A DNA stretch of 64,000 nt from Clostridiales bacterium. GTDB taxonomy: Bacteria; Bacillota; Clostridia; Lachnospirales; Lachnospiraceae. The stretch is taken from NCBI GenBank assembly GCA_012839295.1, contig DUNO01000013.1:62001-126000 (forward strand), written 5' to 3'. Both the position numbers and the translations under genes were made by a program. Shown here piece by piece: positions 49,598-59,394 of the stretch; position 1 is the first letter of the stretch; every line of letters starts with the position of its first letter. The notes below the pieces were generated by a model. That model was not told the DNA's origin. It ran no database searches and was given only the letters and a program-made list of their open reading frames with translations.

Positions 49598-49671
49598 TGA
49601 ACAAAGCGGAGCGAGAGCGCGAAGTGTATTCATCACAAGGGAACCGGTTTTCCGGTTCAGCTTATGTTCAA
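49598..49671 (+). promoter_or_regulatory. Structured leader candidate upstream of purM
   Basis: GTGAACAAAGC...GCTTATGTTCA outer stem enclosing GAACCGG-tttt-CCGGTTC, immediately before AATGGAGG. Confidence 0.4.
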
Positions 49672-49687
49672 AATGGAGGTATTACGG

Positions 49688-50713
49688 ATGGATTATAAGA
49701 AGGCAGGAGTAGATATCGAAGCCGGCTATAGAGCAGTTGACCTGATGAAGGAGCATATTAAAGGGACCATGCGGAGGGAGGTTTTAACGGATATTGGAGG
49801 CTTCTCCGGTGCGTTTTCCCTGGCAGGCTTTAAGGATATGGAGCAGCCTACCTTGGTTTCCGGGACGGACGGCGTAGGGACAAAGCTTAAGATTGCGTTT
49901 CTTTTAGATAAACATGATACCATTGGCATTGACTGTGTTGCAATGTGTGTAAATGACATCGCCTGTGCAGGCGGCGAGCCTTTATTTTTTCTGGACTATA
50001 TTGCCTGCGGCAAGAATGAGCCGGAAAAGATTGCGGCTATCGTTAAGGGAGTGGCAGAGGGCTGTAAGCAGGCAAATGCAGCTTTAATCGGCGGGGAGAC
50101 GGCAGAAATGCCGGGTTTCTATCCGGTGGACGAATATGACCTGGCCGGCTTTGCTGTTGGAATCGTAGACCAGAAGAAGCTGATTACCGGCGCATCCGTG
50201 AAGGCAGGGGATACTTTGATCGGCATTGCCTCCTCCGGGATCCATAGCAATGGCTATTCCCTGGTGAGGAAGGTTTTCCGCATGCAGCGTGAGACCCTGG
50301 ATACCTATTATGAATCCCTGGGGTCAACCCTGGGAGAGGTCTTATTGACCCCGACCAAGATATATGTTAAGGCTCTGCAGAACTTGAAAAAGGGCGGAGT
50401 TACGGTAAAAGCCTGCAGCCACATTACAGGCGGCGGCTTCTATGAGAATATTCCGAGAATGCTTCCTGAAGGCATTCATGCCATGGTTAAAAAGAATAGC
50501 TATGATATTCCGCCAATCTTCCATATGCTTTCCAGGGACGGGGATATTGAGGAGCAGGTAATGTACAATACCTATAATATGGGCATTGGCATGCTGCTTG
50601 CAGTAGACAGCCAGGAGGCCGAAAGGTCAGTGAAGCTGATTAATGAGACCGGGGAAAGAGCCTTTATCGTAGGAGAAACCGTAAACGGCGCGAAGGGAGT
50701 AAGCTTATGCTAA
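49688..50713 (+). CDS. purM: Phosphoribosylformylglycinamidine cyclo-ligase
   Basis: [63 protein letters not shown]. Confidence 0.97.
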   Translation: MDYKKAGVDIEAGYRAVDLMKEHIKGTMRREVLTDIGGFSGAFSLAGFKDMEQPTLVSGTDGVGTKLKIAFLLDKHDTIGIDCVAMCVNDIACAGGEPLFFLDYIACGKNEPEKIAAIVKGVAEGCKQANAALIGGETAEMPGFYPVDEYDLAGFAVGIVDQKKLITGASVKAGDTLIGIASSGIHSNGYSLVRKVFRMQRETLDTYYESLGSTLGEVLLTPTKIYVKALQNLKKGGVTVKACSHITGGGFYENIPRMLPEGIHAMVKKNSYDIPPIFHMLSRDGDIEEQVMYNTYNMGIGMLLAVDSQEAERSVKLINETGERAFIVGETVNGAKGVSLC

Positions 50714-51333
50714 AGCTGGCGGTGCTGGTATCAGGAGGAGGGACAAATCTCCAGGCATTGATCGACCAAATAGAACAGAATAAGCTGACCGGTGTTAAGA
50801 TAGAGGTTGTAATCAGCAACAGGGAAGGAGCCTATGCTCTGACGAGGGCGAAGCAGCATGGTATTTCCTCTGAGGTTATTTTGAAAAAGGATTATGCGGA
50901 TAAGGAAGCTTACGCAGAGGCGTTATTAAAGCTGCTGGACAGCTACCGGCCTGATCTGGTGGTACTGGCAGGCTGCCTGCTTATTATTCCGGAGCAGGTA
51001 GTGCGCAGCTACCAAAACCGCATTATTAACATACATCCGGCATTAATTCCGGCTTTCTGCGGCGACGGCTATTATGGGCTGAAGGTGCACGAAGCTGTGC
51101 TGGAAAGAGGAGTAAAGGTAACGGGGGCAACGGTCCATTTTGTGGATGAAGGAACTGATACCGGACCGATTATTTTACAAAAAGCGGTGTATGTACAACC
51201 CGGCGATACGCCGGAGGTGCTTCAGCAAAGGGTGATGGAGGAGGCAGAATGGGAGCTGCTGCCTAAGGCAGTCCAGCTGATTGCCGACCACAAAATCCTT
51301 ATAGAAAATAATATTGTCACAATAAAGGAATAG
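50707..51333 (+). CDS. purN: Phosphoribosylglycinamide formyltransferase
   Basis: [66 protein letters not shown]. Confidence 0.97.
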   Translation: MLKLAVLVSGGGTNLQALIDQIEQNKLTGVKIEVVISNREGAYALTRAKQHGISSEVILKKDYADKEAYAEALLKLLDSYRPDLVVLAGCLLIIPEQVVRSYQNRIINIHPALIPAFCGDGYYGLKVHEAVLERGVKVTGATVHFVDEGTDTGPIILQKAVYVQPGDTPEVLQQRVMEEAEWELLPKAVQLIADHKILIENNIVTIKE

Positions 51334-51363
51334 GCTTTTTGTTTTTTTATGGAGGGATGAAGG

Positions 51364-52638
51364 ATGAAGGTTTTAATTATCGGCGGCGGCGGAAGGGAGC
51401 ATGCAATTGCGCGTAAGGCTGCCCAGAGTCCGAGGGTTGACAAGCTATACTGCGCACCGGGGAATGCAGGTATCGCCGGTGTTGCAGAGTGTGTTGATAT
51501 CGCCGTAAGTGAATTTGACAAGCTGGCTGACTTTGCCGTAGAGGAGGGCATTGACCTGACTATTGTAGGACCGGACGATCCTTTGGTTGGCGGTGTGGTA
51601 GATGTCTTTGAAGGCAGGGGGCTTAGGGTATTTGGGCCAAGGAAAAGGGCGGCGGTCATTGAAGGCTCCAAGGCCTTTTCCAAGGATTTGATGAAGAAAT
51701 ACCAGATACCATCGGCAGCCTATGAAACCTTTGACCATCCTTCGCAGGCGGTTGCCTACTTAAGCCGTAACGATAAATACCCCATAGTTTTAAAGGCGGA
51801 CGGGCTTGCCCTGGGGAAGGGTGTACTGATTTGTAATACCCACCAGGAAGCGCTTGACGGCGTGAAGCTGATTATGGAGGATAAACAGTTTGGTGATGCA
51901 GGGGACCGGCTTGTCATTGAGGAGTTTATGACCGGCCGGGAAGTGTCCGTGCTGGCCTTCTGTGACGGAACCAATATCGCCCCCATGACAAGTGCCCAGG
52001 ATCATAAAAGGGCAAAGGATGGCGACCAGGGATTGAATACCGGGGGAATGGGGACCTTTTCACCAAGCCCTTTCTATACCGCGGAGGTGGATGAGTTCTG
52101 CCGAAGGAATATTTATCAGCCCACCATGGATGCAATGAAGGCGGAAGGCAGGGAATTCAAGGGTATCCTCTTCGTAGGGCTTATGCTGACGCAGGACGGT
52201 CCGAAGGTGCTGGAATATAATGCACGCTTTGGTGACCCGGAGGCTCAGGTAGTGCTTCCCCGGATGAAGAACGATATTATTGAAGTGATCGAGGCCTGCA
52301 TTGACGGCAGGCTTGACCAGGTCAGATTGGAATTTGAGGATAATGCTGCCGTATGCGTCATCCTCGCCTCCAAGGGCTATCCGGAAGGCTATGTCAAGGG
52401 ACTTCCCATTGAGGGGCTGGAAGCCTTTCAAGGAAAAGAGGATTATTTTGTATTCCATGCGGGAACGAAAAAATTCGGGGATGAGATCCTGACGAATGGC
52501 GGGCGCGTCCTTGGCGTCACCGCTACCGGAAGGGATCTGAGGGAAGCCAGGCAAAAGGCCTATGAGGCTACTGCCTGGGTTGATTTTGCCAATAAGTATA
52601 TGAGAAATGATATTGGTAAGGCAATTGATGAGGCATAA
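51364..52638 (+). CDS. purD: Phosphoribosylamine--glycine ligase
   Basis: KVLIIGGGGREHAIARKAAQSP; IVGPDDPLVGGVVD; LNTGGMGTFSPSP; YNARFGDPEAQVVLPR. Confidence 0.98.
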   Translation: MKVLIIGGGGREHAIARKAAQSPRVDKLYCAPGNAGIAGVAECVDIAVSEFDKLADFAVEEGIDLTIVGPDDPLVGGVVDVFEGRGLRVFGPRKRAAVIEGSKAFSKDLMKKYQIPSAAYETFDHPSQAVAYLSRNDKYPIVLKADGLALGKGVLICNTHQEALDGVKLIMEDKQFGDAGDRLVIEEFMTGREVSVLAFCDGTNIAPMTSAQDHKRAKDGDQGLNTGGMGTFSPSPFYTAEVDEFCRRNIYQPTMDAMKAEGREFKGILFVGLMLTQDGPKVLEYNARFGDPEAQVVLPRMKNDIIEVIEACIDGRLDQVRLEFEDNAAVCVILASKGYPEGYVKGLPIEGLEAFQGKEDYFVFHAGTKKFGDEILTNGGRVLGVTATGRDLREARQKAYEATAWVDFANKYMRNDIGKAIDEA

Positions 52639-52690
52639 GGGTATACAGGACTGATTTGGTATATACAAGAAATATGAAAGGCTTATGTTA

Positions 52691-52730
52691 TGGCATGGGA
52701 AGCAATTTCCCATGCCTGTTTTTGTTTTTT
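52691..52730 (+). terminator. Intrinsic terminator after purD
   Basis: GGCATGGGAA-gcaa-TTTCCCATGCC followed by TGTTTTTGTTTTTT. Confidence 0.9.
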
Positions 52731-53033
52731 GGCAAGCAAACCAGCAGAAACGAAAAGGTGAAAATATATTACATAAAATGGGGATTATGGATCAAATGTA
52801 TCAAAATTACCAAAGAAGAAATATCAATTAATGGGGGAATATGCCACATAAGTGCCATACTTCCTTTTTAGAATGTCAGTAAATAGAAAAAGATGTTTAT
52901 TGGAAAAGGATTTTGGCAAGGACGCTGACTACTTATAAGCTGGGAAGGGGCAGAGAGCTGCCCTGGTTTTGCTTTATAAAAGCTGATTATCGGCTAAAAG
53001 CTGCTGGTAATTGATTTTAGGAAGGGGTTTGTA

Positions 53034-55757
53034 ATGAAAGGACAGTACTTAAAAAAATGGCTGATTATTGTTTTAATTTTCCTGATGGTTATTCCGCAGC
53101 AATTCATGGGGAATTCACATAATGCTTTAGCAGCACAGACGGGAACCGTAACTGCCACTACATTGAATGTGAGGGCAAAAGCTTCGATTACGGCAGCTAA
53201 GGTACAGTTGAACGGAACGGATGTATACTTAAGCAAGGGAGATACTTTTAATGTACTCAGTAAGGAAGGAGATTTCTATTATGTATCCCTGAAATTTAAC
53301 GGAAAGACAGTAAAGGGCTATGTACATAAGGATTACGTGAAGGTGGCGGCGACACCGAAGCCGACGAAGAAACCGACACCGACACCAAAGCCCACCTCAA
53401 AGCCGGCGGCCACACCTGTACCGACGAAGGCACCTTCCTCTGGTACGGCAATCACAAAAAAGGTCCAGATAAAGGCAACCGTTACGGCATCCACCTTAAA
53501 TGTCAGGAGCGGTCCGGGTACCAGTTATGGGAAGGTGGCCGGCCTGGTGAAGGGCAATGCCGTTACCATTATTAATGAAACAGTGGCTGCCGATAAGAAA
53601 AAGTGGTATGGGATATCCTTTGTGTCAAATAAAAAGACCTTAACGGGCTATGTTGACAGTGCCTATGTGAAGCTGACCTATGGCAGCGGGATTAAGGCCA
53701 AGGTTTCCGCAAGCAGTTTAAATATCAAAGCAACAGCGGGAAGTAAGGCGGCAGACCTTAAGTACAATAATGGGAGTACGGTCAAGCTGGGTAAGAATAA
53801 AGAAGTTAGCATAGTAGGGGAAACAACGGTTTCCGGTGTGAAATGGCTTAAGCTCTCTTTTGTCACCTATAATGTGAAGCGCACAGGCTATGCTGAGGCC
53901 AGCCAGATTGATTTCCAGGCTACTGTAGCAACACCGACACCGACGAAAGCGCCAACGCCGAAGCCTACCGTTACGCCGGTTCCGACGAAAGCACCTGCTG
54001 CAACACCGAAGGTGACGGCTGCACCTACCGGGAAGCCCACGAACCAGCTGCCCATCACTCCGTCCACGAATATAATCAACCAAGGCGGTCTGGAGATGAG
54101 GTCCGTTGTGGTGTACAATAATATTTTAGGGCCGGTACGGGGGCTTGTATGCAATGCTTATTATTTGAATGTATATAAAAACGTGGCAAACAGCATGGAA
54201 TTTCTTCTCGGGAGTAATTCCCAGCCCGTGCAGGTCCAGAGTGGGCAGGAGGTAATTGTAACAGAGGCCTATAATGTGTCAGGCTCCGGTTATTATAAGG
54301 TATATTTTTGGTACGGGGGTGTCATAAATTCAGGATATGTGCAGGCGGATTTCATTTATATCAGCAATATAACACCTGAGGTTAGTGCCAGCCCTACACC
54401 GGCGCCAACAATTACGGGCAAAGTAACGCCCACACCTACCACCTATCCATCAACAGGCATAGGTGACCAGGCCTATGCGGACCAGTTAAGGAGCCAGGGT
54501 TTTCCGGAAAGCTACATTCCGGCGTTGGTACAGCTGCACAGCCAATATCCCCAGTGGGAATTCAGGCCCTATCAGACAGGACTTGACTGGAATGCGGTGA
54601 TCGCTGCCGAGAGTGTGCCGGCGAAGAACCTGATACCGAATTCCAGAAGTGTTGAGTGGAAATCACTGGAGAGCGGAGCCTATGATTGGAAAACGGATAC
54701 CTTTACCGTCTATGACGGGACCACCTGGGTTACTGCATCGAAGGAAGCGATTGCGTACTATATGGATCCCAGGAACTTCCTGACAGCAAACGGCATCTTC
54801 CAATTTGAATTATTGAAATACCAAAGCGGATACCAGAATGCTTACGGCGTTGAGAACATATTAAAGGGCACGGCTCTTGGAGATACCTACTATACCTTTA
54901 TTGACGAAGCAGGGGTGACACAGACTTATTCCTATGGTGAAACCTTCATAAAGGCAGCGGAATACTCCGGGGTCAGCCCCTACCATCTGGCTTCCCGCGT
55001 GAAGCAGGAGGTAGTAACCGGTTCAACCACCTTAAGCGGCAGCGTAACAGGAAAATATGCTGGCTATGAGGGCTACTACAATTTCTATAACATTGGAGCC
55101 TCTGACAGCGCCGGCGGCGGAGCAATTGCAAAGGGCTTAAATTATGCAAAGAATGGCAGCAAGGACGCCACAACCAATGCATTGTATATGATTCCCTGGT
55201 CGAATCCTTATAAATCCATCGTGGGTGGCTCCTATTTTATCGGAAGCGGCTACATTAACCGTGGACAGGACACCATTTATCTTCAGAAATTTAACGTAAC
55301 ACCAATTTCAACCTTCTACCATCAGTACATGACAAACGTTGAGGCACCTTATGCGGAGGCAAAGAAGGTATTGACCGCATATAATGGAATGGCGGATTCT
55401 CCGATCATATTCTCCATTCCCGTATATTACAATATGCCGGAGACTGCTTCACCTCTTCCGATAACGATGTTCAATCCGAATAACCGTTTGAAGAGCCTGC
55501 AGGTTCTTGATTCATCAGGCAATGTGCTTGCACTGTCACCGACCTTCAGCCAGACAGAGCTGAATTACTATATCATGGTAGACAGCAGCGTCAGCAGTGT
55601 CCAGATCAAAGCTACGACAGTTAGCAAGAAGGCTTCCATCCTTGGAGGAAACGGAAGCGTTGCCTTGGGCACAGGAACGAATACAATAACAATTCCGGTA
55701 ATAGCGGAAAATGGAGAAATCGCTAACTATAATGTGACGATAGTCAGAGCACAATAA
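53034..55757 (+). CDS. Secreted multi-SH3 cell-wall protein with glucosaminidase-like domain and C-terminal cadherin-like beta-sandwich
   Basis: Signal peptide; SH3b repeats (TLNVRSGPGTSYGKVAGLVKGNAVTI); Pro/Thr linkers; YYMDPRNFLTANGIFQFELL...SPYHLASRVKQEVV...GYYNFYNIGASDSAGGGA; C-term LKSLQVLDSSG...NYNVTIVRAQ. Confidence 0.88.
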   Translation: MKGQYLKKWLIIVLIFLMVIPQQFMGNSHNALAAQTGTVTATTLNVRAKASITAAKVQLNGTDVYLSKGDTFNVLSKEGDFYYVSLKFNGKTVKGYVHKDYVKVAATPKPTKKPTPTPKPTSKPAATPVPTKAPSSGTAITKKVQIKATVTASTLNVRSGPGTSYGKVAGLVKGNAVTIINETVAADKKKWYGISFVSNKKTLTGYVDSAYVKLTYGSGIKAKVSASSLNIKATAGSKAADLKYNNGSTVKLGKNKEVSIVGETTVSGVKWLKLSFVTYNVKRTGYAEASQIDFQATVATPTPTKAPTPKPTVTPVPTKAPAATPKVTAAPTGKPTNQLPITPSTNIINQGGLEMRSVVVYNNILGPVRGLVCNAYYLNVYKNVANSMEFLLGSNSQPVQVQSGQEVIVTEAYNVSGSGYYKVYFWYGGVINSGYVQADFIYISNITPEVSASPTPAPTITGKVTPTPTTYPSTGIGDQAYADQLRSQGFPESYIPALVQLHSQYPQWEFRPYQTGLDWNAVIAAESVPAKNLIPNSRSVEWKSLESGAYDWKTDTFTVYDGTTWVTASKEAIAYYMDPRNFLTANGIFQFELLKYQSGYQNAYGVENILKGTALGDTYYTFIDEAGVTQTYSYGETFIKAAEYSGVSPYHLASRVKQEVVTGSTTLSGSVTGKYAGYEGYYNFYNIGASDSAGGGAIAKGLNYAKNGSKDATTNALYMIPWSNPYKSIVGGSYFIGSGYINRGQDTIYLQKFNVTPISTFYHQYMTNVEAPYAEAKKVLTAYNGMADSPIIFSIPVYYNMPETASPLPITMFNPNNRLKSLQVLDSSGNVLALSPTFSQTELNYYIMVDSSVSSVQIKATTVSKKASILGGNGSVALGTGTNTITIPVIAENGEIANYNVTIVRAQ

Positions 55758-55939
55758 AACTTAACCATCGAATGATGATGGGATAAGAACATCCGGCCGC
55801 AGGCACATTACCTGACGGCCGGATGCTGCTTATTGGCAATTGGACCAGCCCCTTGATCCAAATGGATAAAATAAGAATTTTAATGTAATAAAAATTTATA
55901 CGATATAAAAACCGCAACTACCTTATAACTGATTAAGAA

Positions 55940-57202
55940 ATGGAGAAAATACTCATGAAGAGAAGAGTGAAGGAACTGGGACTATTATTGATTTTCATCT
56001 TTGCAGGAAGCTTTCTTTTTTCAAAAGCCTGCCAGGCCGCCAGTGCGGATGTGGAATTAAGTGCGGACAAAGCCGACATCACGGTAGGAGATAGGATATC
56101 GGTAGTTATAAAGGTGGGTTCTGCCAGCTATTTTGGTGATTTTGAGGCAAATCTGACCTATGATGACAGCATTCTGGAGTATGCAGGCGGTTCTGCTGCC
56201 GTAAAGGGGAGCAGCGGGTTTTTAAGAATATCCGATATGGATGTATTAGATGGGGATAAGTCCAGAAAATATACATTGAAGTTTGAAGCCTTAAAGGTAG
56301 GTATCTGTAATATAGAATTCAGCGGCCCGGTAATGGTATATGACCTTAATACAGGCTATGAGATGTCGGTGTCAAGCAATAAGCTGACCTTAAATGTAAA
56401 AGCACCTGAAACGGCATCAAAAAATGCTAAGCTAAAGAGCTTGAAGACAAGTCCCACGGATATATCCCCGGCCTTTAGCCCTGACGTATATGAATATGCC
56501 GCCAGTGTTGGCTATGATACAAAGCGTCTGGTCATTACGGCTCTTGCAGAGGATCCCAAAGCAACGGTATCGATTGATGGGAATGATTCCCTGTCAGAAG
56601 GAGAAAATAAAGTTGTAATATCTGTGTTAGCAGAATCAGGAGATGTCATAGAATATACTATCAATGTATTCCGGGATTCAATGGTGGGTGGTACACCAAG
56701 CGATACGCCGGATGGCTCGGAAGTTTCACCGGAACCCTCCCAGGGCACCTTTGAAGTAGTTACGGTTGGTGGAGAAAAATATGCTATATACAGCGGACGG
56801 TACCAGCTTCTGGAGCCGGACAGCTCTGTTGCAATACCGGAGGGTTATAAGGAGGCAACCCTGATACTGTCAGGCGCACGGGTCAATGCATTTGTACCGG
56901 AAAATAACGAGGCAAGCGACTTCCTTCTTATTTATGCAAAGAACGAGCTTGGGGAAATAGGATTTTATCAGTACGACAGAATTGAAAAAACGTTGCAGAG
57001 ATATAATCAGGAGGGAGCAGCAATTGGGACTCCAGAGGATCAGGATCCTTCCCGGGAAACGGATGCCCTAAGGGAGTACAGCGGGAAGCTGCAAAAAGCA
57101 ATTATCGTAATAATCATCCTGGGCTCCGCCTGCGGCCTGCTTCTCTTTGCAACGATTAAATTACTTCTCAAATTACGGAGTACGAAGGAAGAGGGCAAGT
57201 AA
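55940..57202 (+). CDS. Secreted cohesin-like + cadherin-like beta-sandwich protein with C-terminal TM anchor
   Basis: Signal peptide; VELSADKADITVGDRISVVIKVGSASYFGDFEANLTYDDSILEY; LKSLKTSPTDISPAFSPDVYEYAASVGYDT; C-terminal TM IIVIIILGSACGLLLFATI. Confidence 0.8.
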   Translation: MEKILMKRRVKELGLLLIFIFAGSFLFSKACQAASADVELSADKADITVGDRISVVIKVGSASYFGDFEANLTYDDSILEYAGGSAAVKGSSGFLRISDMDVLDGDKSRKYTLKFEALKVGICNIEFSGPVMVYDLNTGYEMSVSSNKLTLNVKAPETASKNAKLKSLKTSPTDISPAFSPDVYEYAASVGYDTKRLVITALAEDPKATVSIDGNDSLSEGENKVVISVLAESGDVIEYTINVFRDSMVGGTPSDTPDGSEVSPEPSQGTFEVVTVGGEKYAIYSGRYQLLEPDSSVAIPEGYKEATLILSGARVNAFVPENNEASDFLLIYAKNELGEIGFYQYDRIEKTLQRYNQEGAAIGTPEDQDPSRETDALREYSGKLQKAIIVIIILGSACGLLLFATIKLLLKLRSTKEEGK

Positions 57203-57208
57203 TGCCAC

Positions 57209-57253
57209 TTGACTTTTTAAACATATCTGTTATACTAAATGTATAACAGATAT
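57209..57253 (+). promoter_or_regulatory. Promoter with overlapping 13-bp perfect inverted repeat (putative operator)
   Basis: TTGACT-16 nt-TATACT; ATATCTGTTATAC-taaat-GTATAACAGATAT (57223-57253). Confidence 0.8.
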
Positions 57254-57305
57254 AACGTTATAGTTACCGATCACAGATTTATGTAATAGAATGAGGTGTG
57301 TCCTT

Positions 57306-57680
57306 ATGTTTGTTCAAATTGATTTTAATAGTGATGAAGCAATTTATATCCAGCTTAGGAATCAAATTATATACGGCATCGCCACATCACAGCTTCAGGA
57401 GGGTGAGAACCTGCCTTCTGTCCGTGACCTGGCGGAGCATATTGGAATCAATATGCATACTGTAAATAAGGCATACGCAATGCTGAAGCAGGAGGGATAC
57501 CTTAAGCTTGACCGCAGAAAGGGCGCGGTAATCGCAGTAGACATCGACAAATTGCAGGCAATCAGGGAAATGCGTGAAGAGCTTCGGGTAGTTCTGGCAA
57601 GAGCCTTTTGTAAAAATATCAGCTGCGAGGAGGCACACGAGATCGTTAACGATATTTTTAGTGAATTTGAAAGGGGGTAA
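57306..57680 (+). CDS. GntR-family (YtrA-type) transcriptional regulator
   Basis: AIYIQLRNQIIYGIATSQLQEGENLPSVRDLAEHIGINMHTVNKAYAMLKQEGYLKLDRRKGAVI; short C-terminus. Confidence 0.93.
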   Translation: MFVQIDFNSDEAIYIQLRNQIIYGIATSQLQEGENLPSVRDLAEHIGINMHTVNKAYAMLKQEGYLKLDRRKGAVIAVDIDKLQAIREMREELRVVLARAFCKNISCEEAHEIVNDIFSEFERG

Positions 57681-57684
57681 TACC

Positions 57685-58239
57685 ATGTTATGTGATAGAT
57701 GCCAGAAAAGAGATGCAAAAATACTGTACACGGAGATTATAAACGGAGTTAAAAAGGAACAGCATCTTTGTGAGGAATGTGCGACAGACTATACATCCTT
57801 TCAAATGGAGAAGCCGTTAATGAACAGTGATCTGACTCTGGGCGATTTACTTTCAACATTACTGGAGACCTACACCGGTGCGGGACAGAAAAAAGCTGGT
57901 ACGGATACACCGGCTTTAACCTGCGAAAATTGCGGAATGACCTATGATGAATTCATCGGAAAGGGACGTTTCGGATGCGCCAGATGTTACCAAAGCTTTC
58001 ATAATCAACTAAGTAAAACCTTTAAAGGAATCCAAGGCTCGGATATCCACACAGGAAAGCGGCCAAAGGGCTTGACAGCTACAGCCCAGCCCGGACAGGT
58101 AAAAAGGGACATCTCAGAAATCGAAATGCTGTCTATAAGGTTACAGGAGGCTATTGAAAAGGAAGAATTTGAGGAGGCAGCAAGGCTCCGCGATCTTATT
58201 AAGCAGATGCGGAAAGAGGAGGAGTTAAACAATGCTTAA
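57685..58239 (+). CDS. mcsA: McsA-like protein (zinc-finger, UVR motif)
   Basis: MLCDRCQKRDAKILYTEI...HLCEECA; CENCGMTYDEFIGKGRFGCARCYQSF; C-term UVR LQEAIEKEEFEEAARLRDLIKQM. Confidence 0.93.
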   Translation: MLCDRCQKRDAKILYTEIINGVKKEQHLCEECATDYTSFQMEKPLMNSDLTLGDLLSTLLETYTGAGQKKAGTDTPALTCENCGMTYDEFIGKGRFGCARCYQSFHNQLSKTFKGIQGSDIHTGKRPKGLTATAQPGQVKRDISEIEMLSIRLQEAIEKEEFEEAARLRDLIKQMRKEEELNNA

Positions 58240-59269
58240 ATGGTATGAGCAAATTGTTCCTGACAGCGACGTAGTAATCTCCAGCCGTGTCAGGCTCGCA
58301 CGTAACCTTGAAACCTATCCCTTTTCTTCGAAGATAGCAGATGAGCAGGCTCTCGCCCTGGTTGAAGAGGTTAAAGGAATTCATGCCTCCCTTTCAGAAA
58401 AAGAGAATAAAAGATTTTACGCCTGCAATATAAGTACCTTAAGTGATATCGATAAGATTGCCATGGTAGAACGCCATATCGTCAGCCCCCTTCTGGCAGA
58501 GAAGGAGCAGGCTACCGGGCTCATACTATCGGAAGATGAGACCATCAGTATCATGATCAATGAAGAAGACCATGTCAGGATCCAGGCGATTGTCGGAGGA
58601 ATGAATTTGGAACGGGCATACCTGGAAGCAGACCGGATTGACGATATTGCCTATGAAAAGTTACATTTTGCCTATGATGAAAAATACGGCTACCTGACCT
58701 CCTGCCCTACGAATGCAGGCACGGGCCTAAGGGCATCCTGTATGGTGTTTTTACCGGCACTCAGCTCCGCCAGGATGATACAGAAATTAATTGAGGAAGT
58801 CGGTAAATACGGTGTGACCATCCGGGGTATTTATGGAGAGGGAACAAAGAGCCTGGGAAGCATTTACCAGATCTCGAACCAGAAAACCATGGGTAACTCG
58901 GAAAGTGAAATAATAGAAAACTTAAAGCGGATTGTATTCCAGGTAGTCAAGCAGGAGCGTAAGCGCCGGGAATATATGCTGTCCGTCAATACGGACGAAA
59001 TCGAGGATCAGGTGTACCGCTCCTACGGAGTATTAAAATACGCCAGACAGATTTCCTCGGATGATGCAATGACCCTGTTATCCCAGCTGAAGTTTGGAAA
59101 GGACTGCGGCCTGATTAAATTTGACCGCGAGTTCAATGTCCACAAGCTGATGATGGGAGTCCAGCCGGGCAGCCTGCAATGGACCCTGGGTAAAAATGTC
59201 GGAAGCCTGACAAGGGATCAGTCAAGGGCGGAATATATTCGCAAGGAGCTGCCAACAATTATTAATTAA
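58232..59269 (+). CDS. mcsB: Protein arginine kinase
   Basis: DVVISSRVRLARNLETYPF; SCPTNAGTGLRASCMVFLPAL; GEGTKSLGSIYQISNQ. Confidence 0.96.
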   Translation: MLKWYEQIVPDSDVVISSRVRLARNLETYPFSSKIADEQALALVEEVKGIHASLSEKENKRFYACNISTLSDIDKIAMVERHIVSPLLAEKEQATGLILSEDETISIMINEEDHVRIQAIVGGMNLERAYLEADRIDDIAYEKLHFAYDEKYGYLTSCPTNAGTGLRASCMVFLPALSSARMIQKLIEEVGKYGVTIRGIYGEGTKSLGSIYQISNQKTMGNSESEIIENLKRIVFQVVKQERKRREYMLSVNTDEIEDQVYRSYGVLKYARQISSDDAMTLLSQLKFGKDCGLIKFDREFNVHKLMMGVQPGSLQWTLGKNVGSLTRDQSRAEYIRKELPTIIN

Positions 59270-59277
59270 AGTACTCT

Positions 59278-59394
59278 CAGCAAGAATGGAGGACACAAGG
59301 TTGATAGAAATAAAATTAGTGAACGAAGGGAGGCCGGGTCCATGCTGGCACTTGAATAGCGATTTGTGCAGTAAAGGGCATGGACATGAATATG
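59278..59394 (+). promoter_or_regulatory. Leader element overlapping the clpC start (copy 2, shared with rapZ)
   Basis: GTCCATGC (59338-59345) / GCATGGAC (59378-59385) with the clpC ATG inside the 3' arm; aligns with 28861-28973. Confidence 0.75.

Noticed and set aside
53340-54060. Repetitive DNA encoding PTPKPT/PTKAP stretches
   Set aside because: Ordinary low-complexity Pro/Thr linkers between SH3 domains, not an independent DNA repeat element.
57200-57300. CtsR-box direct repeats (GGTCAAA type) upstream of the clpC operon
   Set aside because: No such heptamer repeat is visible; only the 13-bp inverted repeat is present.
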